NCBI GenBank assembly: GCA_035695045.1
Contig: DASSEX010000073.1
Location: 1-31,524 of the forward strand
DNA length: 31,524 bases
Direction: 5' to 3'
Source of the DNA: DASSKP01 sp035695045
GTDB lineage: Bacteria > Actinomycetota > Actinomycetes > JAFAQI01
The position numbers and the translations under genes are program-made. Under the pieces are notes generated by a model. It had not been told where the DNA came from. It saw only the letters and a program-made list of their open reading frames with translations, and did not search any database. Positions 7,714 to 14,997 of this stretch are shown in pieces. Positions within the stretch are counted from its first letter, which is position 1; each line of letters begins with the position of its first letter.

Positions 7714-8174
7714 GCAGCCCGGCGCTCGAGTCGATGTACCAGGAAATCATCCTCGACCACTACAAGCACCCGCACCACAAAGGCCTGCGGGAGCCGTTCG
7801 AGGCGCAGGTGCACCACCTCAACCCGACCTGTGGTGACGAGATCACCCTGCGCGTCCACCTCGACGGCAACACTGTCGCCGACGTCTCGTACGACAGCGA
7901 GGGCTGTTCGATCAGCCAGGCGTCGGCGAGCGTCATGACCGACCTCGTCATCGGGAAGCCGATCGACGAGGCGATGACGCTGCACGAGGAGTTCGTGCAG
8001 CTGATGCAGTCGCGCGGTCAGGTCGAACCGGACGAGGATGTGCTGGAGGACGCGATCGCGTTCGCCGGTGTGGCGCGTTACCCGGCGCGGGTGAAGTGTG
8101 CGCTGCTGGCATGGATGGCATGGAAAGACGCGACGGCGCAGGCAGCCGGCGCCGACGGAGGAGAGAGCTCATGA
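7710..8174 (+). CDS. sufU: SufU, zinc-dependent sulfur acceptor
   Basis: A 154-residue IscU-like protein of the SufU type found in Gram-positive bacteria. The zinc/sulfur ligands are C41 and D43 (NPTCGDE), C66 (EGCSISQAS) and C130 (RVKCALLAW). The region between about 80 and 110 contains the extra segment that distinguishes SufU from IscU. In characterised systems SufU takes the persulfide from SufS by zinc-ligand exchange rather than acting as scaffold. ATG at 7710 overlaps the sufS stop; the sufU stop overlaps sufT by ATGA. Confidence 0.96.
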   Translation: MSSPALESMYQEIILDHYKHPHHKGLREPFEAQVHHLNPTCGDEITLRVHLDGNTVADVSYDSEGCSISQASASVMTDLVIGKPIDEAMTLHEEFVQLMQSRGQVEPDEDVLEDAIAFAGVARYPARVKCALLAWMAWKDATAQAAGADGGESS

Positions 8175-8497
8175 CCGACACGACGACGAAGCCGTCCGAC
8201 GAGGACGTCCTCGAAGCCATGCGCGATGTCGTCGACCCCGAGCTCGGCATCAACGTCGTCGACCTCGGTCTCGTCTACGGCGTGTCCGTCGACGACGACA
8301 ACACGGCGATCATCGACATGACGCTGACGTCCGCCGCCTGCCCGCTCACCGACGTCATCGAGGACCAGGCCAACAGCGCGCTCGACGGACTGGCCAACGG
8401 CGTGCGCATCAACTGGGTCTGGATGCCGCCGTGGGGTCCGGACAAGATCACCGACGAGGGCCGGGAGCAGCTCCGAGCGCTGGGCTTCAACGTCTGA
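8171..8497 (+). CDS. sufT: SufT, DUF59/MIP18-family Fe-S maturation factor
   Basis: A 108-residue single-domain MIP18/DUF59 protein with the family hallmarks DVVDPELGINVVDLGLVYG (residues 19-37), TLTSAACPL containing the conserved cysteine, and a C-terminal MPPWGPDKIT. In mycobacteria and staphylococci SufT assists cluster transfer to targets. The ATG at 8171 follows GGAGGAGAG at 8158-8166 and overlaps the sufU stop; an upstream in-frame GTG inside sufU is rejected. It is the last core gene of the operon. Confidence 0.94.
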   Translation: MTDTTTKPSDEDVLEAMRDVVDPELGINVVDLGLVYGVSVDDDNTAIIDMTLTSAACPLTDVIEDQANSALDGLANGVRINWVWMPPWGPDKITDEGREQLRALGFNV

Positions 8498-8550
8498 GCG
8501 GCGCTGCGCCGGTCGCACCTGCTCCGGACCTGCCGGCGGGCTTCTCGTCA

Positions 8551-9783
8551 TTGCTGGCGCTGGAGCGGCTGCGCCGGATGAAGCTCATCGCGACGGCGTG
8601 CCTGCTGGCCGCGGCGGTGCTGTATGTCGTCACGTTCTTCGTGCACGGCCCGGGCACGGGCTACCTTCGCGCCGCGAGTGAGGCGGCGATGGTCGGAGGT
8701 CTGGCCGACTGGTTCGCCATCACGGCGCTGTTCCGCCGGCCGCTGGCCTTGCCGATCCCGCACACGGCGCTGATCCCGACCCGCAAGGACGCGCTCGCGC
8801 AGAGCCTCGGCACGTTCATGACCGACACCTTCCTGACGCGGGAGAACGTCGGCGAACGCCTGGCGGATGCGGACGTCGTACGACGGGTCGCGTCGTGGCT
8901 CGCCGATCCCGCGAACGCGCACCGGGTCGGTGCCGAGGCGGCCGAGATCGCGCTGTCGTTGAGCCAGGCGCTCGAGCCTTCGACCGCCGCCGACGTGCTG
9001 CTCGCCACTGCACGCACCGACGCCGCACGGCGTGGCTACGCGCCGCTGCTCGGGCGGCTGCTGGAGACGACCGTCACCGACGACGGACACCAGGCGCTGA
9101 CCGACATCGCGCTACGCAGCACACACACGTGGATGCGCGAGAACCGCCACGACCTCGTGCTGCAGCTCAAGGAGTTCGCCGAAGACTCCAGCCGGCTGCT
9201 CTGGCTGTTCGCGACGACCAAGCGGGTGGACCGGATGTTCGGCGAGCTCATGGACACGGTCGACGACGCGGCGCGCGACCGGCGGCATCCGCTGCGCCGG
9301 CTGCTCGACCGCTTCCTGCTGACGACCGCGAAGCAGATGCAGAACGACGACGTCCTCGCCGCGCGGGTCAACGAGGAGGCCCTGCGTGTCCTCAACGACC
9401 CGGCATTGCGTGACTGGCTGGTCGAGGTGATCGAAGGACTCACCGCGACGCTGCAGTCGACGCTCGCCGATCCCGAGGCGGTCGCGATCCGCCGGCTGAC
9501 CGGCGCGGTCGTCCACTACGCCCAGCGGGTGCTGGACGAGCCACCGCTGCGCGAGCGGCTCGAGCAGCTCACCCAGCGTGCGACCTTTCACGCCGTCGAC
9601 CACTACGCGGACGAGTTCACCGCCCTCGTCGTCGACCAGGTCGCCCGGTGGGACGGCGTCGAGACAGCACGGCGTATCGAGCTGCTCGCGGGGCGCGACC
9701 TGCAGTTCATCCGCATCAACGGCACCGTCGTCGGTGCCCTCGCGGGGCTCGCGATCCACGCGGTGTCCGAGCTGCTGCCCTGA
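8551..9783 (+). CDS. DUF445 family membrane-associated protein
   Basis: About 410 residues. An N-terminal hydrophobic helix (IATACLLAAAVLYVVTFF) is followed by the DUF445 motif AASEAAMVGGLADWFAITALFRRPLALPIPHTALIP, a long charged helical region and a C-terminal hydrophobic helix (TVVGALAGLAIHAVSELL). Function of the family is unknown. The start is uncertain: homologues usually have L-R-R-M-K before the first membrane helix, so translation should begin upstream of ATG 8578. The only usual start codon between the sufT stop and that ATG is TTG at 8551, which I used. It follows sufT on the same strand by 53 bp and may be read from the suf promoter. Confidence 0.85.
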   Translation: MLALERLRRMKLIATACLLAAAVLYVVTFFVHGPGTGYLRAASEAAMVGGLADWFAITALFRRPLALPIPHTALIPTRKDALAQSLGTFMTDTFLTRENVGERLADADVVRRVASWLADPANAHRVGAEAAEIALSLSQALEPSTAADVLLATARTDAARRGYAPLLGRLLETTVTDDGHQALTDIALRSTHTWMRENRHDLVLQLKEFAEDSSRLLWLFATTKRVDRMFGELMDTVDDAARDRRHPLRRLLDRFLLTTAKQMQNDDVLAARVNEEALRVLNDPALRDWLVEVIEGLTATLQSTLADPEAVAIRRLTGAVVHYAQRVLDEPPLRERLEQLTQRATFHAVDHYADEFTALVVDQVARWDGVETARRIELLAGRDLQFIRINGTVVGALAGLAIHAVSELLP

Positions 9784-9826
9784 GCGGTCGCCGACGCTCG
9801 ATTTCCCTGAAATACCGGGCGGATGG

Positions 9827-9841
9827 GACAATTGACTCATG
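9827..9841 (+). promoter_or_regulatory. Leaderless promoter candidate (-10 element)
   Basis: GACAAT at 9827-9832 is followed by six bases and then the ATG at 9839, the same hexamer and spacing as at sufR. There is no Shine-Dalgarno sequence. No clear -35 is visible at 16-18 bp, so the promoter would be weak or use an alternative factor. Confidence 0.45.
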
Positions 9842-10267
9842 GCACGCGGTAAGCGACGTCGCCACGCGCACCGCGCGGGGTGGGCGGGCCGACTCCGGAC
9901 GTCGCCGACGACGCTCGCGTTGGTCAGTCTGGCGGCGCTGTTCGTCGCCGCCGGAGTGCTCACCCTGCATGTGCTCAGCGTGCCCTCCGACCTCCGCCAG
10001 GAGCACGCTGACGGGCCGACGGCGGTGGCGACGCATCAGGTCGTCGCCACGCACGTGCGGGCCTCGGAGAGCCGAGCCGCACGCTCCGACCAGCGCAACT
10101 CGCCCACCCCCACTCCGACGCCGTCGACGCACACAGCGGCGCCGCGCACTTCACCGGCGCCCGCCGCGGTCACGTCGAGCTCGCGACCCTCACCGCGACC
10201 CTCACCGTCGAGCTCGTCCTCGGGTCCGCTGCCGCTGCCCACGCTGACGCGCCCACCGGCTCACTGA
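9839..10267 (+). CDS. Hypothetical single-pass membrane protein with Ser/Thr/Pro-rich tail
   Basis: A 142-residue protein not recognised as a named family. The first 20 residues are strongly basic (MARGKRRRHAHRAGWAGRLR). One transmembrane helix follows (about 27-47, TLALVSLAALFVAAGVL), then a polar region, and from about residue 88 a low-complexity tail of Thr-Pro, Ser and Pro-Ser runs. The layout suggests an N-in membrane anchor with an extracytoplasmic, possibly glycosylated or wall-spanning, stalk (inference). Translation seems leaderless. Its last 7 bp overlap the 3' end of the opposite-strand NTF2-like pseudogene. The low-complexity tail makes the reading frame less certain than usual, but start and membrane helix support it. 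Confidence 0.6.
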   Translation: MARGKRRRHAHRAGWAGRLRTSPTTLALVSLAALFVAAGVLTLHVLSVPSDLRQEHADGPTAVATHQVVATHVRASESRAARSDQRNSPTPTPTPSTHTAAPRTSPAPAAVTSSSRPSPRPSPSSSSSGPLPLPTLTRPPAH

Positions 10268-10724
10268 CGAGGCGACTGCGTGAACACTTCCGCGGTCCCG
10301 AGCCCGGTGCGCCGGGTGAGACTCCTGTAACGGCGCTCCGCGTAGCGCCACTGACCATCGACGAGGGCGTAGCGGTCGTCGTACCTGCCGTATGCCTCGC
10401 TCCAGGCGTGCTCCCCGTCGCTGTCCTGGCGTAGCTCGACCATCCAGAGCCGGCCGGTCGCCGTCGTGTCGCTCTCCCGTTGCGCGACGGAGTTGAGGGG
10501 ACCAGCTCGAAGAACGCGAACCGGTCCAGCGCTGCGGAGACGAACGCCGCCAGCTGGGCTGCCCCGATGAGGTCCGCCGCCGGTCGCGTCACCGGGTCGA
10601 CGTGGATCGGCGCCTCCGCGATGAACAGCTCGTCGAGCTCCGCCCAGGCCCGTCGCGTGACGGCGTCGGCATACGTCGCATGCAGTCGCACTATGGCCGC
10701 GTGGAGCTCGACGTCGTCCGTCAT
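10261..10724 (-). pseudogene. NTF2/SnoaL-like protein, frameshifted
   Basis: The first frame reads from ATG 10724 (MTDDVELHAAIVRLHATYAD...) to residue about 75 (FAFFELVP). The homologous second half continues in another frame (LNSVAQRESDTTATGRLW...VDGQWRYAERRYRSLTRR) to a stop at 10261. Together they form a single SnoaL-like/NTF2-like domain of the usual length (about 155 residues). The break lies at a run of four G on the plus strand, 10497-10500; one more G would restore one continuous frame. Such proteins are small cone-shaped folds, often isomerases or binding proteins. It is either a recent pseudogene or a sequencing error. An in-frame GTG at 10739 is an alternative start. Confidence 0.75.
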
Positions 10725-10742
10725 GGCGACATCCAACACGGT

Positions 10743-10849
10743 TAGACTGGCGGTGTGACGTTGGCGAGCTGAGTGGCAGGCCGCCCGCTGCCGGGAGTCG
10801 GCACGCGGGCCTCGTCGCCCTGCCCTCGTACGTCGCCAAGGAGCCCCTC
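10743..10849 (+). promoter_or_regulatory. ABC-F leader: leaderless mini-ORF plus RNA structure that can mask the RBS
   Basis: TAGACT at 10743-10748 lies six bases before GTG 10755, which opens a five-codon ORF (Met-Thr-Leu-Ala-Ser-stop, 10755-10772). TTGGCGA at 10761-10767, inside this ORF, is fully complementary to TCGCCAA at 10833-10839, which overlaps the ABC-F Shine-Dalgarno AAGGAG (10838-10843). Nested inside are GGCAGG (10775-10780) with CCTGCC (10819-10824), and an 11-bp hairpin with one bulge at 10783-10810 (GCCCGCTGCCG, loop GGAGT). GGCAG can alternatively pair with CTGCC at 10788-10792. The arrangement resembles translational attenuators of ribosome-protection genes. The -35 is poor. 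All pairing is by eye. Confidence 0.5.
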
Positions 10850-12442
10850 ATGTTGACCGTCGCCGGTCTCGAACTTCGCGCGGGCGCGCGCCTGCTCATC
10901 GAAGGAGCGACCTTCCGCGTCGGCCCGGGTGACCGGGTCGGCCTGGTGGGCCGCAACGGTGCAGGAAAGACCACGTTGTGTCGCGTCCTGGCGGGGGAGG
11001 GCGCACCGGCGGCGGGCACCGTCGAGCGGACGTCCACCGTCGGCTACCTGCCGCAGGACCCGCGCACGGGTGACCTCGACACCATCGCTCGCGACCGGGT
11101 CCTCTCCGCTCGCGGCATCGACCAGCTCTTGCGGGACATGGAGAAGGCGCAGGTGGCGCTGGGCGAGCGGCCGGACGACGACGGGCTCATCCGCCGTTAC
11201 GGCCGCCTGGAGGAGCGGTTCACCGCGCTCGGCGGCTATGCCGCGGAAGCGGATGCCGAGCGCATCTGCTCGAACCTCGGACTCCCCGAGCGGGTGCTCG
11301 ACCAGCCGCTGCGCACGCTGTCCGGCGGGCAGCGTCGGCGGGTCGAGCTGGCCCGGATCCTGTTCTCGGATGCGCGCACATTGCTCCTGGACGAGCCGAC
11401 CAACCACCTGGACGCCGACTCGATCGCCTGGCTGCGCGACTTCCTGCGCTCCTACTCCGGTGGCCTGATCGTCATCAGCCACGACGTCGACCTGCTGGAC
11501 CACGTCGTCAACAAGGTCTTCCACCTCGATGCGACGCGGGCGGTGCTCGACCTCTACAACGTCGGCTGGAAGGCCTACCTGCAGCAGCGCGAGGTCGACG
11601 AGAGACGCCGTCATCGCGAGCGCGCGAACGCGGAGAAGAAGGCAGCCGCGCTCATGCAGCAGGCCGATCGCATGCGGGCGAAGGCGACGAAGGCCGTCGC
11701 AGCGCAGAACATGGCCCGCCGCGCGGAGCGTCTGCTCGCCGGGCTGGAGGAGGAGCGGCGGTCGGACCGAGTCGCGCGCATCCGGTTCCCGGAGCCTGCG
11801 CCCTGCGGCCGCGTGCCGCTCACCGCGACCGGCTTGTCCAAGTCGTACGGCAGCCTCGAGGTGTTCACCGACGTGGACCTCGCGATCGACAGAGGCAGCC
11901 GGGTCGTCGTACTCGGTCTGAACGGTGCCGGCAAGACGACGCTGCTCCGCATTCTCGGTGGAATCGAGGCGGCCGACACGGGGACGGTCGACGCGGGACA
12001 CGGCTTGAGGCTCGGTTACTACGCCCAGGAGCACGAAACTCTGGACCCAGACGCGAGCGTGCTCGACAACCTGGCCGCAGTTGCGCCGCATCTCGCGCAG
12101 GTCGAGCAGCGCAAAGTGCTCGGCTCGTTCAACTTCTCCGGCGACACGGTCGAGCAACCCGCCGGCACGCTGTCCGGCGGGGAGAAGACGCGGCTCGCGC
12201 TGGCGCGGCTCGTCGTGTCGAGCGCGAACGTGCTGCTGCTCGACGAGCCGACCAACAACCTCGACCCGGCAAGCCGTGACCAGGTGCTCGGCGCGCTGCG
12301 TTCCTACGCCGGCGCGATCGTGCTGGTGACGCACGACGAGGGAGCCGTCGAGGCCCTGCAGCCGGAGCGCGTACTGCTGCTGCCGGACGGTGTCGAGGAC
12401 CACTGGAGTGCTGAGCTCGCCGACCTCGTCTCACTCGCCTAG
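10850..12442 (+). CDS. ABC-F family ribosome-associated ATPase
   Basis: A 530-residue soluble protein with two ABC domains and no membrane segment. Domain 1 has Walker A GRNGAGKTT (34-42), signature LSGGQRRR (157-164) and Walker B LLLDEPTNHLD (178-188). A charged, helical linker at about 245-306 is the P-site tRNA interaction motif position. Domain 2 has Walker A GLNGAGKTT (356-364), signature LSGGEKTR (441-448) and LLLDEPTNNLD (462-472). ABC-F proteins bind the ribosomal E site and act as translation factors or expel antibiotics. Its place after suf and near a small HTH protein and an EchA12-like gene matches Rv1473, from memory. AAGGAG lies six bases before the ATG. Its stop shares the CTAG at 12439-12442 with the stop of the convergent gene. 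Which drug, if any, it counters cannot be read from sequence. Confidence 0.93.
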   Translation: MLTVAGLELRAGARLLIEGATFRVGPGDRVGLVGRNGAGKTTLCRVLAGEGAPAAGTVERTSTVGYLPQDPRTGDLDTIARDRVLSARGIDQLLRDMEKAQVALGERPDDDGLIRRYGRLEERFTALGGYAAEADAERICSNLGLPERVLDQPLRTLSGGQRRRVELARILFSDARTLLLDEPTNHLDADSIAWLRDFLRSYSGGLIVISHDVDLLDHVVNKVFHLDATRAVLDLYNVGWKAYLQQREVDERRRHRERANAEKKAAALMQQADRMRAKATKAVAAQNMARRAERLLAGLEEERRSDRVARIRFPEPAPCGRVPLTATGLSKSYGSLEVFTDVDLAIDRGSRVVVLGLNGAGKTTLLRILGGIEAADTGTVDAGHGLRLGYYAQEHETLDPDASVLDNLAAVAPHLAQVEQRKVLGSFNFSGDTVEQPAGTLSGGEKTRLALARLVVSSANVLLLDEPTNNLDPASRDQVLGALRSYAGAIVLVTHDEGAVEALQPERVLLLPDGVEDHWSAELADLVSLA

Positions 12443-14040
12443 CGACGCTCACTCGAGCTGACGCGTCGGCCGGCGGTCTTCGACGCTCTCTCGCGGGACG
12501 CCTTCCGGAGCCGCCGGAGCTCTCGTTGTTTCGCCGCGATCTGCCTGTCGAGGTCCGCTGCGAGGCCGGCGAGCATGTCATGGCCTTGCGCCTGGGCAAA
12601 CTGCGCGGCGTCCCGCATCAACCCGAGCGGCGAGGCATGGAGCTTGTCGATGCTCGTGGCGATGTCACGGAGCGCAGCCCGCTGATCGGCGATGGCGCGC
12701 AGGACGGTGACAAGCCGCTGAGCGGTCGGGCCGCTGGCGGTGGGGTGCTCGGAGAGGTCATGGGTGTGCGTGACGATTCGACGCAACGTCTCGTAGTCGC
12801 GTTCGGCCCATGCTTTGGTGAGTTGCCTCATCCAGTGATCACGTTGGGAACGGTCGGCCTCATCCAGTGCGTGATCGGGATGCAGCCGCTTGACGAGCTT
12901 CTTGTACAGCGCTCTCAGGCCTTCGTCGGGCGGTGGGGGAGGCGTCGGCGCAAGTACCTGAGCCATGAACTCCTCCCGGGTGGCCCGGGACTCGTCTTCC
13001 GGCTGGTCGGACCGGGCCCGCTTGCTCGATGGAGGTTCATGCTCGGCACGCGCGGCGGCCAGCTCTGCCTCCAGCCGGTCGAGTCGCGAGTAGCGCTTGC
13101 CGAAGAGGTCGAGCTGTCGTCGGTTGAACTCGCCAAGCTCGTGCTCCACGGCCTTGAGGACGACCTGAGCCTCGAGCAGTTCCGCCTCGAGGCTTGCGAG
13201 CTCGGCTTCGCGTCTGCGCAACTCGATGACCTCGGCCGGCGCCATCGCGTCGTTCTCGCTGACGTCGTCACGCAGCTGCGCCCGCAGGGCGTGCGCCACC
13301 GGGTCGTCCGGATCGTCGTGCAAGACGCCGGTCAAGTCGCGATCAGCTGCACGGATACGGCCCGCCCGGAGCAGGCACCGCGCTCGCTCCAAGACCGCGA
13401 GCCGCTGGAGGGCCGGCGCGGGTTGCGCCGCCATGACCTGGTCCAGCTCGTCGAGAGCGTCTTCGAGGCGGTGGGACTCGCGGAGGGCGGCGGCCCGCAC
13501 AACGGCGTACATGGCGGTGACGTCATCGACCACTTCCACGGACCCGAGCCCGACGACGCTCGCATGCGTTTCCTGCGCGGTCAGCAGCTCGGCTTGCGCA
13601 AGGAGTGTCGCCGCGGTCGTAGGCAGAGCAGCGAGCGTGGCCAGTGCCTCCGGGTGACGGCCTCCTCGCCTGTGTGCTTCCGAAAGTGCAAGCCCGATCG
13701 CGAGCGTCTCGACCGGCAGCTCAATGCCCACGCCATCGGCGATGCTCACCGTGGCGCGACAGGTGCCGCCGGTGCGTCGGGACTCGAGGTCCAGCTGATC
13801 GCCCGAGGCCAGGAGCGACTGCAGCTCCTCGACGAGGCTGGGTTCCTCCGGCTGAAGACGCAGCCGGTCCAGCAGGGCGCCCGCACGAGCGAGCACAGGG
13901 GGAAGGTCATCCAGCGCGCGCGGTGGCGGGCCGGATCCAAAGTCGGGCGCGTCCTGAGTGGCACTGCGTCCCTGCTCCCACAGGATCAGTTGCACGCCTG
14001 GCGCGGCGCGGAGAGAGCGCCGGAAGCGCCAATTGGGCAC
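12439..14040 (-). CDS. Large helical protein with DUF4236-like start, TPR-like region, coiled coil and J domain
   Basis: 533 residues from GTG 14040. The first 20 residues (PNWRFRRSLRAAPGVQLIL) resemble the opening of DUF4236, but the rest of that domain is missing. A helical, TPR-like stretch spans about 110-248 (ALSEAHRRGGRHPEALATLAAL, LERARCLLRAGRIRAADRDL and others), a heptad-rich coiled coil about 270-335, a Pro-rich linker at 362-371, and a J-domain-like segment about 376-423 (LYKKLVKRLHPDHALDEADR) with the HPD triad at 387-389. A basic C-terminal coil ends the protein. J domains recruit and stimulate Hsp70/DnaK; the remainder would select the client. No named family recognised. GTG 14064 is an alternative start; the frame stays open to 14211. 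It is convergent with the ABC-F gene. Confidence 0.72.
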   Translation of the reverse strand: MPNWRFRRSLRAAPGVQLILWEQGRSATQDAPDFGSGPPPRALDDLPPVLARAGALLDRLRLQPEEPSLVEELQSLLASGDQLDLESRRTGGTCRATVSIADGVGIELPVETLAIGLALSEAHRRGGRHPEALATLAALPTTAATLLAQAELLTAQETHASVVGLGSVEVVDDVTAMYAVVRAAALRESHRLEDALDELDQVMAAQPAPALQRLAVLERARCLLRAGRIRAADRDLTGVLHDDPDDPVAHALRAQLRDDVSENDAMAPAEVIELRRREAELASLEAELLEAQVVLKAVEHELGEFNRRQLDLFGKRYSRLDRLEAELAAARAEHEPPSSKRARSDQPEDESRATREEFMAQVLAPTPPPPPDEGLRALYKKLVKRLHPDHALDEADRSQRDHWMRQLTKAWAERDYETLRRIVTHTHDLSEHPTASGPTAQRLVTVLRAIADQRAALRDIATSIDKLHASPLGLMRDAAQFAQAQGHDMLAGLAADLDRQIAAKQRELRRLRKASRERASKTAGRRVSSSERR

Positions 14041-14327
14041 CGCAACCTCGTTCCACGAAAACACGATTCTCTCAGACGGGGTCGCGCGGTATCTGCGCTG
14101 ATGAGTCCAGGCACTGAGGTAGCAGCTTTGCTGTTCCACCCGGTCGACGGCCGCTCTTTGGACCGGGCGGGACAGCAACGCTCGCGCACAAGTGGTGGGC
14201 CGGCGGCACAAATCTGCGGCTGACTAGCCCCGAGCGATGCAAGAGCGGCGGTTGCCTGACCCGGCGCGGTGAACCCCGGGCGGGTCGCATCCGTGCCTAG
14301 GTAGGGGCCCACGTCCTTGGAGGCCTG
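14041..14327. other. Intergenic region between J-domain gene and lipoprotein gene
   Basis: A divergent spacer of 287 bp. It holds the upstream regions of both flanking genes and an open but unlikely extension of the J-domain gene to 14211. TAGGTA at 14298-14303 is a possible -10 for the lipoprotein gene. No repeat, RNA gene or clear operator was recognised. Confidence 0.5.
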
Positions 14328-14483
14328 ATGGCACGGCGAACCGTTGCGACGGTTGTCATGATTGCTGCCCTTACCGCGGCGGCTGGTTGCGGTGGGCACT
14401 CGAGCGGGACGAAGTCCGGAGGCGGTGGAGCGAAGCCCGCGAGCAGCTCGTCGAGCTCAGGGCACAGCTCGAGCTGGGGCTGA
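14328..14483 (+). CDS. Small Ser/Gly-rich lipoprotein
   Basis: A 51-residue protein. It begins with a basic n-region (MARRTVAT), a hydrophobic stretch (VVMIAALTAAA) and a lipobox A-A-G-C with the cysteine at residue 21. After the cysteine only Gly, Ser, Lys, His, Ala and Thr residues follow, with a Ser6 run, ending Ser-Trp-Gly. GGAGG at 14319-14323 lies four bases before the ATG, which supports translation. It would be exported by Sec, lipidated and cleaved before C21, leaving a 31-residue flexible peptide on the outer face of the membrane. No function is known. The divergent J-domain gene and the following EthD gene give no clue. Confidence 0.65.
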   Translation: MARRTVATVVMIAALTAAAGCGGHSSGTKSGGGGAKPASSSSSSGHSSSWG

Positions 14484-14541
14484 GGCCGCCACTCGTGCGA
14501 TAGCCGCAGCACCCTCCCTCGTGCGATGGATCGACGAGGGC

Positions 14542-14556
14542 TAGGTTGCCCGCATG
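14542..14556 (+). promoter_or_regulatory. Leaderless promoter candidate for the EthD gene
   Basis: TAGGTT at 14542-14547 is followed by six bases and the ATG at 14554, with no Shine-Dalgarno sequence. The -35 region is not recognisable. Confidence 0.45.
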
Positions 14557-14862
14557 ACGGTGAAGCTCACGGTGGTCTACGGCACACCCGACGAAGCCGA
14601 CACCTTCGACAAGCACTACGACGAAGTGCACATGCCGATCGTCGAGCGCTGGCCCGGCGTCGAGCGCGTCGAGGTCGCGAAGGTCCTCGGCGGACCCGGC
14701 GGGTCCCAGTCGCCTTACCACCTCATCACCGAGATCTACTTCGCGGACAACGACGCGTTGAACGCCGCGCTGGGTTCTGATGCCGGTCGCGAAGCCGGCA
14801 AGGACTTCCTGCAGATCGCGCCGGCGGGCTCCTTCATGACCGTGAGCGAGCTGGCCCGATAG
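14554..14862 (+). CDS. EthD family protein
   Basis: A 102-residue ferredoxin-fold (dimeric alpha-beta barrel) protein. The EthD pattern is clear: VKLTVVYGTPDEADTFDKHY, then DEVHMPIVERWPGVERVEV, then a central ITEIYFADNDALNAALGS and a C-terminal SFMTVSEL strand. EthD is required with cytochrome P450 in ethyl tert-butyl ether degradation in Rhodococcus, but most homologues have unknown roles and may be small-ligand binders or cyclases. No P450 is nearby. Translation appears leaderless. Unrelated by function to the flanking lipoprotein and HTH genes as far as can be seen. Confidence 0.88.
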   Translation: MTVKLTVVYGTPDEADTFDKHYDEVHMPIVERWPGVERVEVAKVLGGPGGSQSPYHLITEIYFADNDALNAALGSDAGREAGKDFLQIAPAGSFMTVSELAR

Positions 14863-14949
14863 CCTGTCGGCGAACTGACCAGAAATGGTGAAAAATGCCC
14901 CACTACGGGAGGTTTCGGATCTACCTGCGATAGCCATCCTCATGGGGAG

Positions 14950-14965
14950 GGGGCTTTTTCGCCCC
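14950..14965 (+). promoter_or_regulatory. GC-rich hairpin in the leader of the HTH gene
   Basis: GGGGC at 14950-14954 and GCCCC at 14961-14965 form a 5-bp stem with loop TTTTTC. It sits 33 bp before the ATG of the HTH gene. The T-run is in the loop rather than after the stem, so it is not a typical terminator; it could be a leader structure. Confidence 0.35.
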
Positions 14966-14997
14966 GAGACCGACCCTGGTCCACGGGGGACTCTGAG

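Noticed and set aside
12526..14223. A 565-codon open frame on the plus strand opposite the J-domain gene
   Set aside because: The minus frame has helical repeats, a coiled coil and an HPD motif; the plus frame has none and has shadow-like composition.
14950..14965. The GGGGC-TTTTTC-GCCCC hairpin as an intrinsic terminator of the EthD gene
   Set aside because: The T-run is in the loop, the stem is 5 bp and it lies close to the HTH start; a leader structure is more likely.
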